NCBI GenBank assembly: GCA_029964075.1 | Contig: CM057134.1 | Span: 23,228,905 to 23,292,904 of the forward strand | Source: Patiria pectinifera | Lineage: Eukaryota > Echinodermata > Asteroidea > Valvatida > Asterinidae | Length of the DNA stretch: 64,000 nucleotides | Direction of reading: 5' to 3' | Shown: one piece after another, positions 33,559-47,400 of the stretch | How the letters are laid out: every line of letters begins with the position of its first letter | How positions within the stretch are numbered: position 1 is the first letter of the stretch | Made by a program: the position numbers and the translations under genes | Notes under the pieces: model-generated | The model's input: only the letters and a program-made list of their open reading frames with translations | What the model was told of the DNA's origin: nothing | The model's database searches: none

Positions 33559-36500
33559 GTAAGATGCATGTATGGTCGTGGATTTTATATGTGTCCTTGT
33601 TATCTCTGTGACATTCTTTTGTCTTAAATGTTTGCAACAAATATTAGAATAAACACCCGGCCTTGTACCAGCTGCGTTATTCTGGAGAGGCCGGGGCGTT
33701 GCGTGATGATAATGCCAAACTCCGTTAACGCCTTTACAGCTGTCTCCATTCTGTCAAAAGGTGCCCCCAAAATCCGTGATGTTCAAACTTGTACACCGAA
33801 AAACAATTTAACCCAAAAACGTATGTGTCCAACAATTTCTGAATATCAAGTCCTAAAAGCCTATTTTATCAACTTCCCTCTTATTTTACTCTCTCCCCCA
33901 ATATTTGTGAAGAGTGCCCTTCTTTTGTTAACAAGTGCCCTTTTTTTTTCTGAACAAGTGCCCTTTTAAAAACAAGAAGTCGTGCCGTTTTTGTGCAAGC
34001 GGCCGTTACGAGTGCATTTTTTTTTATTTCGCGCATGTATCGCCCTGAAAAGCGCCATATTGTCCGTCAGTGTGCATAAATCGTCGGTTTTAAACAGAGC
34101 CCCCTCTATTTGATTTGATTTTACGGAGGTCAAGTGTCCGGAGAAAAAAACACCGAGTCTACATTTCAGCACGGATGTGCAAGTGCCCTTTTCAAGAAAT
34201 TGTTACCCCCCCCAATAAAAATGACCTTGCTACGCCCCTGCCTTTAGAATATCCTAGAACTCTCATTTAATCATTAAGTCTCTCATTCATTTCATATTTA
34301 GGTTGGTACCCTTGTTCATAGTCTCCAGCTAGAGCGGGACATGACGGCCTTGTACATCAGTTCTTTGATGCAGCAGAGGACAACCGGTCCCCAGCGTAAG
34401 ATATTCCTGATCAACACATATCCCATCACCGACGAAGTACTTGAAAACCTAGACGACTGGCCTGTTGCAGGGACTGTGGCTTACCAGCAATTTCAAAATA
34501 AGGAGGCATTTATGTCATTCTTGTTCGAGTATCGTCTGACTCTAGATATCCACAACACTACTATCTATGAGGTATTGTGTCTTGTTTTCAAACTTTTTTT
34601 CTCACATTTCATATTATTATTATTAATATTATTATTCTGGTTTATTAAAACATTGTGTTTATAGCCAGGGGGTAAATAGCCACAATGCGTACAATAAAAC
34701 AAACCAAGAGATGCAAATTGACCTAAACGTTTACCTTAAAACATACATACAAATGTCAAATTACAGTACATGTAAAAGCAAGGAGCTAAGACTTATAACC
34801 GCTATCATTCAAAAGGTTAACAAAATAAGGGATGGGGCTATTCTTAGAGTTGTACATCATTTTGGATACGTTGTTACCGTTTCTATATGACTACTTCTCG
34901 GCTAAGGTATAACCATTCCTGAAATAAGCTAGCCCTACAAACAGGGCTGTATATGGGTCTCTTTTAACATGGGTCTTATTATTGTCGCCATTACAGCCCA
35001 GCCCTACTTGTTCACATGCACATGATGCAGTTAAAGGAAATTACAGCCTGGAATGTGCCCAATTGGGCTGCAAAACGCGTTTTAAAAGAAATGATATAAA
35101 ATAGAAAGAGCATTTAATATACAAATAATGAATGTTTATGAGTGCAATGGTGAGAATATTTTCATGAGTTGAAAGATTGAATGTTCCATTCAACGAGGCG
35201 AAGCCGAGTTGAATGGAACATTCCATCTTTAAACGAATGAAAATATTCCCACCATGGCATGAATGCAAAACATTCATTATTTGTTTTAAATAACATCCAA
35301 GTAGATCTTTGTCATTTGATTGAATGATAAAACTTGTAAGAACAAACAAACCTCACAAAATATTATTGTATCATATCCACTACCTATTTCAGCTTGTTCA
35401 GACTGGCAAAGGTTTAAAAGTCAAATCATTGACGACAATGAAAATTAACATTGTAAGTTCTTAAAGGAATTATCAGGAATGACCCACCGCTTCTGATCGT
35501 GATAACTTACAGGGGCATTACGGCCTAAAATCCCCGAAAATGTTGTGTTTTGAATTGTTCACTTGGGACTATCCTAAGGTCTGGTTGCAAGGAAACTAAC
35601 CTAATGTCACGAAAACTCCCAGTTGTTTACATCGGACGCGGCGGACGTTTTGTGGCATAAGCATACGTATTTTTAAGCCATCTCCATTTAATGTACCAAA
35701 GACGTTGTTGTGTCACATATAATACAAACAGCACAAAATGTTGTTTCTTACACGTCCGCAGAATGCGAATTACTGTGCTGCTGCTGGATTCACAACTATA
35801 TAGCCACAACGGCTCCATTTTCGGGGACAAAATAATTGTGACCCTCGAAATTTGTTCTCGAATGGTTCTCGTAAGAATAACCCGAGAACGCCCAGTTTTT
35901 AGAGGATTGTTGTGTGGACGTTTATATCCTACTTGTTAATGCTTCTTCCAACTCAAATAAATTTATTTGTTTATCCCGTCTCAACCCCTTGAGATCACAT
36001 CCTTATATTTCATGTGCACAATGGCTGAATTTGGTCTTTTTGGTGAACAAAAAAACCAATTGCAGCCTATTTGCTTGACCTCATGCTGCAAATGTCAATT
36101 TTTCTTTTTCATTTGCAATCGAGCTAATTTCTTATGATAATAATTTCAATTTTAGGACAAATATCTTAGTTCGAAATTCTGGAGATACAGATGGCTAAAG
36201 ATATAGTGCAATTTGAGTTATGATATGGACACAAAAATGTTTAGAAGAAAGTGAGATGAAACTATAGAGAGGTGTGTTGATTTGGTACGGAATGACCCAT
36301 TTGAAAACGAACGGGACGGGGTGGGAGTTGGCATACATGCTTCATTCACAAATATATCCTGTCAGTCACGGTGCATTTTCCGAGGCATTAAGATTTCTGA
36401 AATGTATTCAGTTTGAATTATGACCATTGGTAGCATCTAGTGGGATTTGTTTCTTCTTCTAGGTGATCCACTTCTACACTGATGCGATTCAACTGTTCAT

Positions 36501-39500
36501 CGACTGGTTGTATGAGAGTGTTGGGAAATCCGGTGGTCAGGGATTATGGGAAACCTTGGTAGCTTACCAACTACTCATTGTCGGAATGGAACAGACTGGC
36601 ATTGAACGAACATTGGGGGCGGTGTTCTACACCCAAGGTGGCTTTGATAAACCAACCGATTACCGTTGGTACATGGAGAAAATGCAGGTATTATGATTAA
36701 TATACACTCGAAAAACCGTGTTTAGCAATTACACACAATCTGTAATGTAATCACTTTGTAAAAATGTTTAGAAGCTAAATTTATGTATCAAATTCCTAAA
36801 CGTCACTGTTCAATGGCTAAACACTATCCATCCTCACTCTAAACATGTTAAGGGGCCTAGTATTGAAACATGTTTCCAAACTGATAGCAAGAAAGTGTTT
36901 AGAAAAGTAATTAATTGCTAAACACAGTTTTTGCAGATTCTCTTGTTTTACTATACTCTCGAGGACAATATTTTTTTGTTGCCCTTTCTCCCTGTAATTA
37001 TAACACTCTCCCATAGACTTAGCACACAAACTTACTACCGAGGACCGTTTCAAACAAAAGACCCAACTCCGGAGGAAACCCTTGTGTGTCGGTCCTTGGG
37101 ATTATGTAGAACATGTACAGTGTAGGTTTTCCCAGTTAATACCTAAATACTTGTATCATTTAAATTCCATGGAAAGAAACTTTATGATTTCGTTCCCCAA
37201 CGCCAATCATGCGTCGCCCATATCTGATTTTATTCAGTCGATATCTATGTCGTCGCCCGTCTCCCGTTGTGCGTCGTGCGTCGCCTGTCGTGTGCGTCGT
37301 GCGTTGTCCGTTTAATGGGAGACTTTTGAGACGTTGGTGGCAGCAAACACGTTTTCGTTCGCTCGTATCCCCCATAGACATAAAATAAAAAAAAAACCGC
37401 CCTGCAAACAGGACGCTGGGATACTCTGATGAATTCACGCTCTGATTGGTTGGGTTTTGCGTGACCTGTGACCGGCACGACATCATGGTCATGACTCTGC
37501 AAGGTTTGAAACGGCCGGTTAAGACTGATTCATTACTCCTTTTTTCTAGTTTAGAGATGTTTTTGTTTTCGTTGAAAAGCGTAATAATGTAGGAAATTCT
37601 GTCAAATTTATCTTTGTTGTAAATTTACAAATACCCGTCATTTGCTCAGGCTCCGTTTCGTATCACGAACGGTCGGATTGCATTATGCGACGCTCAAAAT
37701 TGTGTCCACATGGTCCGCAGTGAAACAGAAATCACATCCGGTATGGCACGTGTGCATTTCTATGGGAAGTTTTCGGATAGCATTTGCGCACATTGTCTAA
37801 CTGCGGTCTTGAACAGCTGCAGCCAGATGCTTTATACGTAGGTCAAAGGCCAATTCCTTCAAAAGATTCTGTGAAGCTCATCAGAGTAGCCCAGCGTCCA
37901 ATTTGCAGGGCGGTGGTACGAGCGAAACATTTTCGCGTCATTATTGAGCATGCGCGCTTTATCTTAAACATGACGTAAACGAAAAGGACCGGTGTGTTTG
38001 CTGTCGCCAACGTCAAAAAGTCTCCCATGGGCCTTATTCGGCTACATATTCGGCCTGAGTCGGCCACATTGGATTGAAAGTGAGGTCAAATCTTGACTTC
38101 TGGAACTTGTGTGGAGAAATGAAAGCGAATTACTAATTGATTCCAGTCTGCTTCAATGAATAATTTCATATTAATTTTGTAATTAAATGTTCCCTAATAT
38201 AAAGCCAGATTAAAAAAAAATGCAGGAAAATAAGGCTGCATATTATGCCTACATAAATGGTCTGGCGCCATCCCATTCAACAGTTAACAATTAATGAAAT
38301 ACATTCAGGGAACTCGACAAAAATGGCCAACTCGTGAACAGAACCCATTGTCCGCTTAATTGTGTCCTCAAACGTAATTATCGCTCCGCCAAATTGAGGA
38401 ATGGCCCTGCTATAGTGCCTTGTTTTCCTTTTGAAGTAAACTTTGATTCTTGGCGGCAATGTTCTTGGAATCCCCCAAAAATAACATCAATTGATAATTC
38501 CCTGAATTTTGCTGCACAACCGGTTTTCCCTTTACTCGCTTGTTTCTTATTTAAGAAAACACTTCTTTCAAAAACACAAATCTTATTTGAAAACGCTCAT
38601 ACTCAATCCATGCGGATGCTAAGCCGCCCTCGGTTTGACCTGCAATTTGCTTGCGCAGCGTACGGAGCCTTCGGCATCTAGCACATGCACAATGTCATAC
38701 ATGCTCACGTCATAACACTGAGAAGTCGTGTGAAGATCGTGGAACAAGCGGCATATCGACACTGAATAATCTGTATCGCAACTATGTTCATGTCAATAAT
38801 TATTATCACGACGCGACGATTCACAGCGTGGTTAAACTTCACACAGACAGGTGGACTACGATTGCACAAATAGTTATACACAGCTTTTTTGACGATCATT
38901 CTTGCCCAACTCGTGCCACCGTTTTAATTCCACAATTAAAAAATGATTTTATCTTTTAAACAAATCAGGCCTCCACGTACAAATACACAGCACTTCAGAA
39001 GAGATCATTCTTGCCCAACTCATACCACTTTTGAATTTCACATTTAAAAGATGATTTTATCTTTTTAAATAAGACTGATAATGGTGTATTCGTTTGTATT
39101 CATATTGTGTTTGTATGTAATTTTAAGTTGTTTTTGATTAATTAATGTGGATTTGTTCTTGTCTTTTAAACTGTTTTAACACCTGGGGTGTTGTTGTCAT
39201 GTTTTAATCATGATGGTTATTAAATAATAAATTATTGAGTTGATTGATTCATGCCTATCGAGAACACGTTCCGCGCCGTCGCTGTGCAGACTTTGATTTT
39301 TTTCTATACTCTTTTGCAGCTGTTGATTTTATTTTGAGCGCCGACCGATGCCGATCGTCTTAATATCGTTGTGGTTAATACGCTTGAGTCGCCCCCCCCA
39401 AAAAAATCGGCGACTATAAGGCAAAAAAAGTCTCCGGTTTCTGGTCTGCGCGCGCGTTGCCGTAGCCACGCGCGTCGGCAGAACTAAAATGTTTTTATTT

Positions 39501-42500
39501 TTTAATTCAATGTACTATGATGATGTCTCAAACCGCCAAACTAACTGGTTTGATTAGAATCCTGCTGCTGCACAATTTTAACGTGTTTTAGATGGGTTTA
39601 CGATCGAGTATAAGTTTTATGTGGCCTCTCTGGGCTCCCATATATTTTGCACTAAATTTAGTCGGGCACCATTTGCAGACGGTGTTGTAATTTTGTAATT
39701 GTGCGTCTGGAAACCAGACGGACAGAGCGGTGGTCGTGCAACCTCGTTCCCCATGGATACGATCTTGCTGCGCCATGTTGTTTCCCATCATGCCTTGCGC
39801 GATCTTAACCCCTGGAATTGTGTAATTTAAATGTGTCAAAATATGGCACATTATAATAAGGCTGCAGTTTATCCGTTTTACGTGCCGACGCCATCTTTAA
39901 AATGTTAAAAGTTGTGATTTTGTAGAATCAATCCTTTCAAACAAAACGTTTGGATGTTGCGTTATTTAGCAAAGATTTGTATTAAATGTACGTACCCCTT
40001 TCGTCCCTTTACAACCGAAGATACAAGTTGTTTTTTTTAGCGAAAAACGAGGCTGCCATAATCTATATCGTTCAGGCATCGCGACTTTTGAATAATTTTT
40101 TTTTTCGTACGTGACGTTAATACGTGCAAAGCACGCGAGCGCATTATGGGCGCGCCCGGCGTGCAATCTTCGAAATGTGCGCGCAGTACGCTGTGAATAG
40201 CCAATCAGCGTCATTTACGTCATCATCACGGCCAGGGGTTAGTGTAAGGAACGCGCACGCGCCCATGGAGTCGAGGCTGGTGGTCGTGTACTGGAATCTG
40301 TAAACGCTTTTTAATGGGCGCGTCTGTTGTACAATGTAGTAGCGACGTCGCCAGATTTAGGGTTGGTGCCCGACATGGTTACTGTTTTCTCTGATTTTGG
40401 TCTTGACTATCCGAATTTCCCAAAGAATGTTCGTGTCGGTCGCGATCGTAAGTGGTTGAAGAATTCTCAAGCCTTATGGTCTACCTCAAGCTCCACTCTG
40501 AAGGATGTTTTTGAATTGAGAGTTTTAAGGAGATCGGAGCGTCATATGCAACATCAGCAAAGATTTGAAGAAAACAAAAAGTTCGGGGGAAAAAAAACCG
40601 CGTCGCCGCACCTCTTGTGGGGAAAGCTCCATACCAGCTGAGTAGCTAGCTGAGGCACAGTTTGATCATGACAAATCAGTCGCCGACTGTTATGTGTCGT
40701 CGCAAGGTCGACCTGAGGGCGGCTTTACGAGTAACATTATTATTGTTGTTGTTGTTGTTTTCGGGGGGGGGGGGAGCGATTTGGACAATAATTCGACCCG
40801 AAATGTTAATAAAAAGTGGTGCGTAATTTAATATCAACCCGTAAATTTGGTCTCATAATGTGATCCGTAATGTATATATAGTTTTGGACCTGTAATGTAA
40901 TCAGAAGAAGATCTGTAATGTAATAAATATGAATTTGCTACTATTTAGGGACTTTTGGGGGGAACTTGCGACCTTTTTGGTTGATATGGGCTGTTAATGT
41001 TACGTTTGGGAGTGATTTGGACAATGATTATCTTCTATGCGACCTTTCTTCAAAGCGTTCATAGCATGAACTTGCCGGAGTCAGAGGACCTAGTTACCGT
41101 GACGTCATTTTGAAGTCATCAGGTTTTGCAAGCGATTTCACTATGATTGTAGACTTGTTGAGTGGTATGGCACAACCCGGCCACTCTCTGTTTTTGTTCT
41201 GATAAATCTTTATTTTTTTTCCCCGGACAATACTTCTCCGCGGCTTTTCTCCTAAACGGTTCATGATATGAACTTGTAACTTTCAGTATATATCGATCCT
41301 CATCCCTAGTGGTGCATATTACTCTGACGTCATCGGGTGTCAAATTACAAGCGATTTCAGCTGAAAAAGTGATCAATTACTTTCACCTATAACTCTTGAA
41401 CAAAATAATCAATGATGTTGGTATTCCGTAATCGGATAGACCATGAATTGATAAAAAAAGTTTTTGTCGTGTACGTGAACTCGTTTGACCTTTACTTCCG
41501 GGACTACCGGAAGGTCAAAGTTAGGTAAATTTAAAATGAAGACTTTAGCCTGAAATCAAAAAAAGCAGAATTTATTCCAAACCGTTCACGGTATGACTCA
41601 GAATCCTATTGTAAACTTGAACCATGCTACGAAGATGCTATAGATTTTGTTACGTCATCATGACGTCATCAGGGATCAAATTACAAGTGATTTCAGGGCA
41701 AACTTTGACAAAATAGTTTGCGTTATATCTTTTGAACTAAATGGAGTATCTTTGAACTAAATGGAGTATCGTGTTTGTTTTTTCGTGAGGTTGTAGACTA
41801 TGCTGTCAGAAACAATTCTTTTCCCCGGACGCAAAACCGCTTGACCTTTACTTCTGGTGTTACCGGAAGTGCAATAAAAACCGAGTATAACTCAAAAGGG
41901 GAAGCATTTTACTACACACATATATATTATGAAAGTGTTTATTGAGGAATGCCAGACACAAAACAGTGTGATGACGTCATCTTTCGAAAGGGCGCCCCCT
42001 AGCGGCATATTAAAAAGGGTTTGCTTTCTTTAATTTGAAAACCATCCGTTAAAGATTCACAAAATCGCCCCTTGATATTCTTTGATTAACCACAGATAAT
42101 TTGGCAAGGTTTCAAATTTATGACGTCATGAGACCGGAAGTTACATCTATGAGAATTTGAAAACGATAATATTTTAAATTTAATTCTATCATTTGATTCA
42201 TGTCGTATATTTTCAGAAAAAAAGCCTATTTGCTTCCGAATACTGAGACGTCATCAAACGGGAGTTATAGGTGTTATGAATACATACAGTTATATTTTTC
42301 ATATTTTCATACGTTATTTAACTTCACAACGAACATTTATCCACTCCGAACTAAATCAGTTTTCACTTCCCGTTTTTGAATAATGACGTCATTAAGCCAG
42401 AAATAACCTGTATGTGTACATAGAATGTTTACTAAAATGTATCACACCGTTAAAGATGCATTTTTTTAAACAAAATAATTGATTGTACTGGAAAGGATTT

Positions 42501-44449
42501 AATCTGTGATCCTTGTTCTTACAAAAACATATTCATAACTCAACTCGGCAGTGTTTAATTAACAAATTGCGTGCCCGACCACTCTGCGTTTGTAACAACA
42601 AACGCGAACCTCTAGTTAGCTGTTTCGGTGTACACACCGAAACAGCTCTTGTTTTCGTTAAGATTTTTTTTTCTTGGTTCTTATTTTTTTCTCCTTTTTC
42701 AGACTTTTTCTCCATAGGTTTAACACACGTTTCTTCTACCAGTCCACTTTGCCACTTTTTTTTTTTTTAAATCCGATTGATTTCAGACTTGGTACATACC
42801 TAGACCACCACCCACAGATGGTCCTAGAAGAAATTCGTGACCGTGACGTCATCAGGTGTCGGGTTACGTCACATTAAAGATGCATTTTTCCCCATATGTT
42901 TTGTACATGTTTTAAAACACTCCAGTTTTGGCATCTTCGTAAATCTGATCGACTTTAAACATAATTCATACTTAGACCACCACCCACAGATGGTCCTAGA
43001 CAAAATTCGTGATCGTGACGTCATCAAGTGTCAGGTTACGTCACATTAAAGATGCATTTTTCCCCATAGGGTTTGTACATGTTTTAAAACGCTCCATTTC
43101 GGCACTTTCGTAAATCCGATCGACGTTACACTTGGTACACACTTAGACCATCACCCACAGATGGCCCTTGAAGAAATTCGTGATCTTGACGTCATCAGGT
43201 GTCACGTTACTTCACATTAAAGATGAACATTTTCCCAATAGGTTTTGTACACGTTTTAAAACGCTCCACTTTGGCACTTTCGTAAATTTGATCGACTATA
43301 TACTTGGTACACACTTGGACCACTACCCATAGATGGACCTAGAAGAAATTCGTCATCGTGGCGTCATGAGGTGTCAGGTTACATCACATTAAAGATGCAT
43401 TGTTTCCCTATTGGTTTTGTACACGTTTTTCTTCAAACTGAACTTCGGAAGTACAAGTCTGATTGGGTTAAAACGTGGTATGCATATTCACATGGATGTG
43501 TTATAGATGGAAATTGAAGTGACATCATCATCAAATGTCATGTGAAGTCCCTTAAAGGGGCATTTTATTCTTTTATAGGTCTATATCTACAGAACTAAAA
43601 TGTTCGATTTGGTTGTAACTTGACATGTACATATTAATGTGCTGTTATAGATGACATTTATAGTGACGTCACTGATTGTTCATCCCGTGCTCAGAGTGTT
43701 TCAAATATCCGAAACAGCTTGTGTTTGTCCACAAACACATTTCTAGTTTGTATTTGAATTTGTGTACCTGTGAATAAGACTGTGGTGGGTTGTTGTTGAA
43801 AAAGATCATTTGAAAGAGAAATTGAATTTTATTTGTGTTTTATTTTAAGTGATTATTTTCCGGCTGAAAATGGCGGGTACCGCCAAAAGCCGTGACACTT
43901 TAAGAACATGATTTTCGATTATTATTTGATTATGAACAAAATGAAAAATCATGTTAATTCTTTGTTGACATTGATCAACATTTTTGATTTTCAAAGGCAA
44001 AGTCGCCTGACATTTCCTTCCGGTTTAACCGGAAGGTCAAACGAGTGTCGATTTAGCGCTGTTGTCCAATGGTTACGGTGTTAGACTCGTGTGCCGTGGT
44101 GCATGGGTTCGAATCCTGACTGTGGGAACATGGTGCTTGTGCTCTTGAGCAAGGCACTTTACCATTATTGCTTCGTCCTTCGGATGGGACGTAAAGCCGT
44201 AGGTCCCGTGTGTTGTGTAATGTACGTTAAAGAACCCAGTAACACTTATCGCTAAGAGAAGGGGATTGCCCCGGTGTTTCTGGCAGTGGCTGCAATGTGC
44301 GCCGCAGCACCTTGTAAACCATTATAAGGTGCTACATAATGGGTCTCATATTTCTCATAAACTTTATTTACCTTTCTTTAATAATTGACATAATTTCCAG
44401 TGCCTTGAGTACCTAATTGTTGGTAGATACTTGCGCTATATAAGACTCC

Positions 44450-44488
<39 letters not shown>

Positions 44489-47400
44489 TACAATGTGGTT
44501 CCGACCGGATATACGCATACGAGATACAGACCAACTGATGCCATGAAAGTGTTTAGAATTGTGTTTACTCGCTAAACACATTTTTTTGTAGGTCAGGCAA
44601 TAATTTCCACACAGAGGCAAGAAGGCAACCTTTGTCCTAATGCCTAAAACTGAAATCTTGGTCCCATGGTCAATTTAACATCTCTTGGAAAATTACTCAT
44701 AACTCTGTCAAAAATTATCACATTTAAACGTTTGATGTCTCATTTTAAAGTAAAAAGGCGTATCTCTCACACCATACCTATATTATCTGTGTTGAGTACC
44801 CATTCTACGTCTGGCATTCCGTTACATTTTGTTTGCATATTTTTGAGACACACTGTATAGCGAAAAGAACTACATGTAGAAAACAAACATGACACGGACG
44901 GGTGTAGAAATTACGCCTAACTTCCGGTTTGATGACGTCATAGCATTAGGATACCTTGCGTTATCGTCACCAATGCGTACAAAATAATTCAATGATGGTT
45001 TATAATTGTAAAAAAACGAGCAAATTTAAGACATCATTTTGAATTGTTTTTCCATGACTTCTGATCGGGTGATTCATCACAATAGCAGTTCGCCCGGAGG
45101 GAAAAGTGGCCCCAATTTTTTTCCCAGCCATGTCCTAAATTCGCTTCCGGACAGATCTTTACAGTTGTTTGTAGGACATGGAAAAGTGTGATGTTTGAAA
45201 TACTTTTGAGACCGAAGGTATCAAATAAATGACATTTACATGTATATTGAAGCGCACGCGACTGCTATTATTGGAATATATGTCCAGTCTCAATGCTGTT
45301 TTGTGGTTTTTTTTATTATCGAAGGTTGGCAAGAGCAACATCTGGGCCTCCCAAAAGTACTCGGAGCTAGTGCGAGAAATTCTCGAGGGTAAGGTGCAAG
45401 AGTTCGAGTATGACTACGAAGAAATAATCAACACCATGCGCGAAGAAATCTCGTATAATAATGCTTCCCGGGAACCCTCTTGGCAAGAGGGTACATGGTG
45501 GTTTGATAACATGACTATCTACATCGACACACTTAAGGATATCCAAAGGAGAATGGCCGAGGTAAGGTAATCTGTTGCCAGATGACTTTGAATTGGTTCT
45601 CTTTTTTAATCAAATCCCATATAGGCCTACATTAATATACGCGATTCTCGATTAAAGGAGAATGGATTTTTTTATTAGCCGAAATATTGAGGCGAAATGT
45701 GCTGCCTATTTGCGAAATCGAAAGTACAACTTGAGTTTTGGTATTGAAAACAGTGTTTAAACGGGGCAATAAAAAATCAACTGCGTACGGGTATTTCAAC
45801 CGTGCATAAATTCCCACCTACGTGCTTAGTACATAGTAGGACCATTATAAACGGTCTGAGGGTACGAGGACAGGCAACGGCCTCTTGCTTTTGCTTGATA
45901 TCTTATTGGTTGATATAAATGCGCTTTACGCAGCGCCCTATTGGTACGTACGCGCGTATATGCCTATTTTAATTAAATCATATTGACCCACGTCATAGGT
46001 CGATCTCGAGAGACCCGCGAGCAATGTTCTCGAGTTGCCGATTACGAACGCCCAAGTGCATGTGGAGTGTAGTCGCCATAAGCATATCAAAACGCTGAAC
46101 GAAAACAAGGGAAAACTAATGATCTTACAAAAATAAATTAAATTGCAAAGAAAAGCGCACTCTGTGATCACGTACATTTTTTTAAAATTTTATCATTTAG
46201 TATATACTGCTCCTGCCTTGAATGAATGCTTTTAATTTTATGCACAAAACTTAACACAAGTAGCGGACACCCCCATGCTTTTAGGAGAGGCACTTGGTGT
46301 ATGACGTCACGGCGCCGGTGAGCTAACTTACATCGAAAACCCAATTGCCAAAACCCGGGCCAAGTTGAGAACGAATTTGGAGCGATTATGATAAAGAACG
46401 GCTGTCGTCGAGCTGCCACAGTATAGTGGATAGTGAGATGAGCTATGAATCAGTGTTGGAGTAAAGTCCTAAAATCTGAGTACCACGTACTCCGAGTACA
46501 TGCCGAATACGGACGGAGTCCGAGTTGTTCAGGGTGATATAATCATGTAGCAAAACAATATTTAGTACGGTGATTTAAAAAAACGAACCTGTTATCTGAC
46601 TCATTACCATGACTGGGGTGCAAAGGTGTTCTCATAACTATATGTATCATTTATCAGAGAATCCATACATGATACGTACATGTACGTGTACTTACGAGTC
46701 CAAAGGTGGAGTATCAAAAAAGAAAATAATCGATTGTATTTCCAAGTGTTCGAGTCCTAAAAATTGAGTTCGGGCGAAGTACTCACTGGTACTCGAGTTG
46801 TACTCGAGTACAGAGTACGAGTAATCAGTGGCGTAACTACGGGGGGGGGGGGGCACACGCCATAGTTCATTTACTTTCAGTGCCACCTTGTAAAAATGTG
46901 TGCACCCCCAGGTGCCCACCAGATGTTTCACCCCAGTTACGCCCCTGCGAGTACTCCAACAATGCTATTGATCGAAAGATCCCTGGTTCGAATCCATCAA
47001 TGCCAAACACAATGTTTATAGCAACACACATATACTGGAATTTCCTTGTGGAGTCATTTCTTTGTTCTCGTGACTAAAATTTTAGAGTTTGAAAGTGTAG
47101 TTTCAAAATGCTCCTTTTTTTAACCAAAATTAATTTCCTGGGCTGAAATTCGGACTTAATATCCCTTACATAAAATACTTCAATTTGCGACAAATGAACA
47201 CACCTTGGAAATTCCTAGTTTTTGAGTAAAATCCATATATCTATTTCCTGATAACCTTGTGGAGACGTATTCACCTATAGAAATTGCCCTGTGGAGACGT
47301 ATACAACCTTTTGTTTCCTATCATGCACATGTCTCCACAGGGTACCGTGTTTCAGGTCAGTTTTTTTAAGGATAGTTGTGTGAATGTTTATATCCTACTT

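Noticed and set aside
40327-40641. 104-codon open frame in cyclase intron 3
   Set aside because: No recognisable motif; no splice-supported context.
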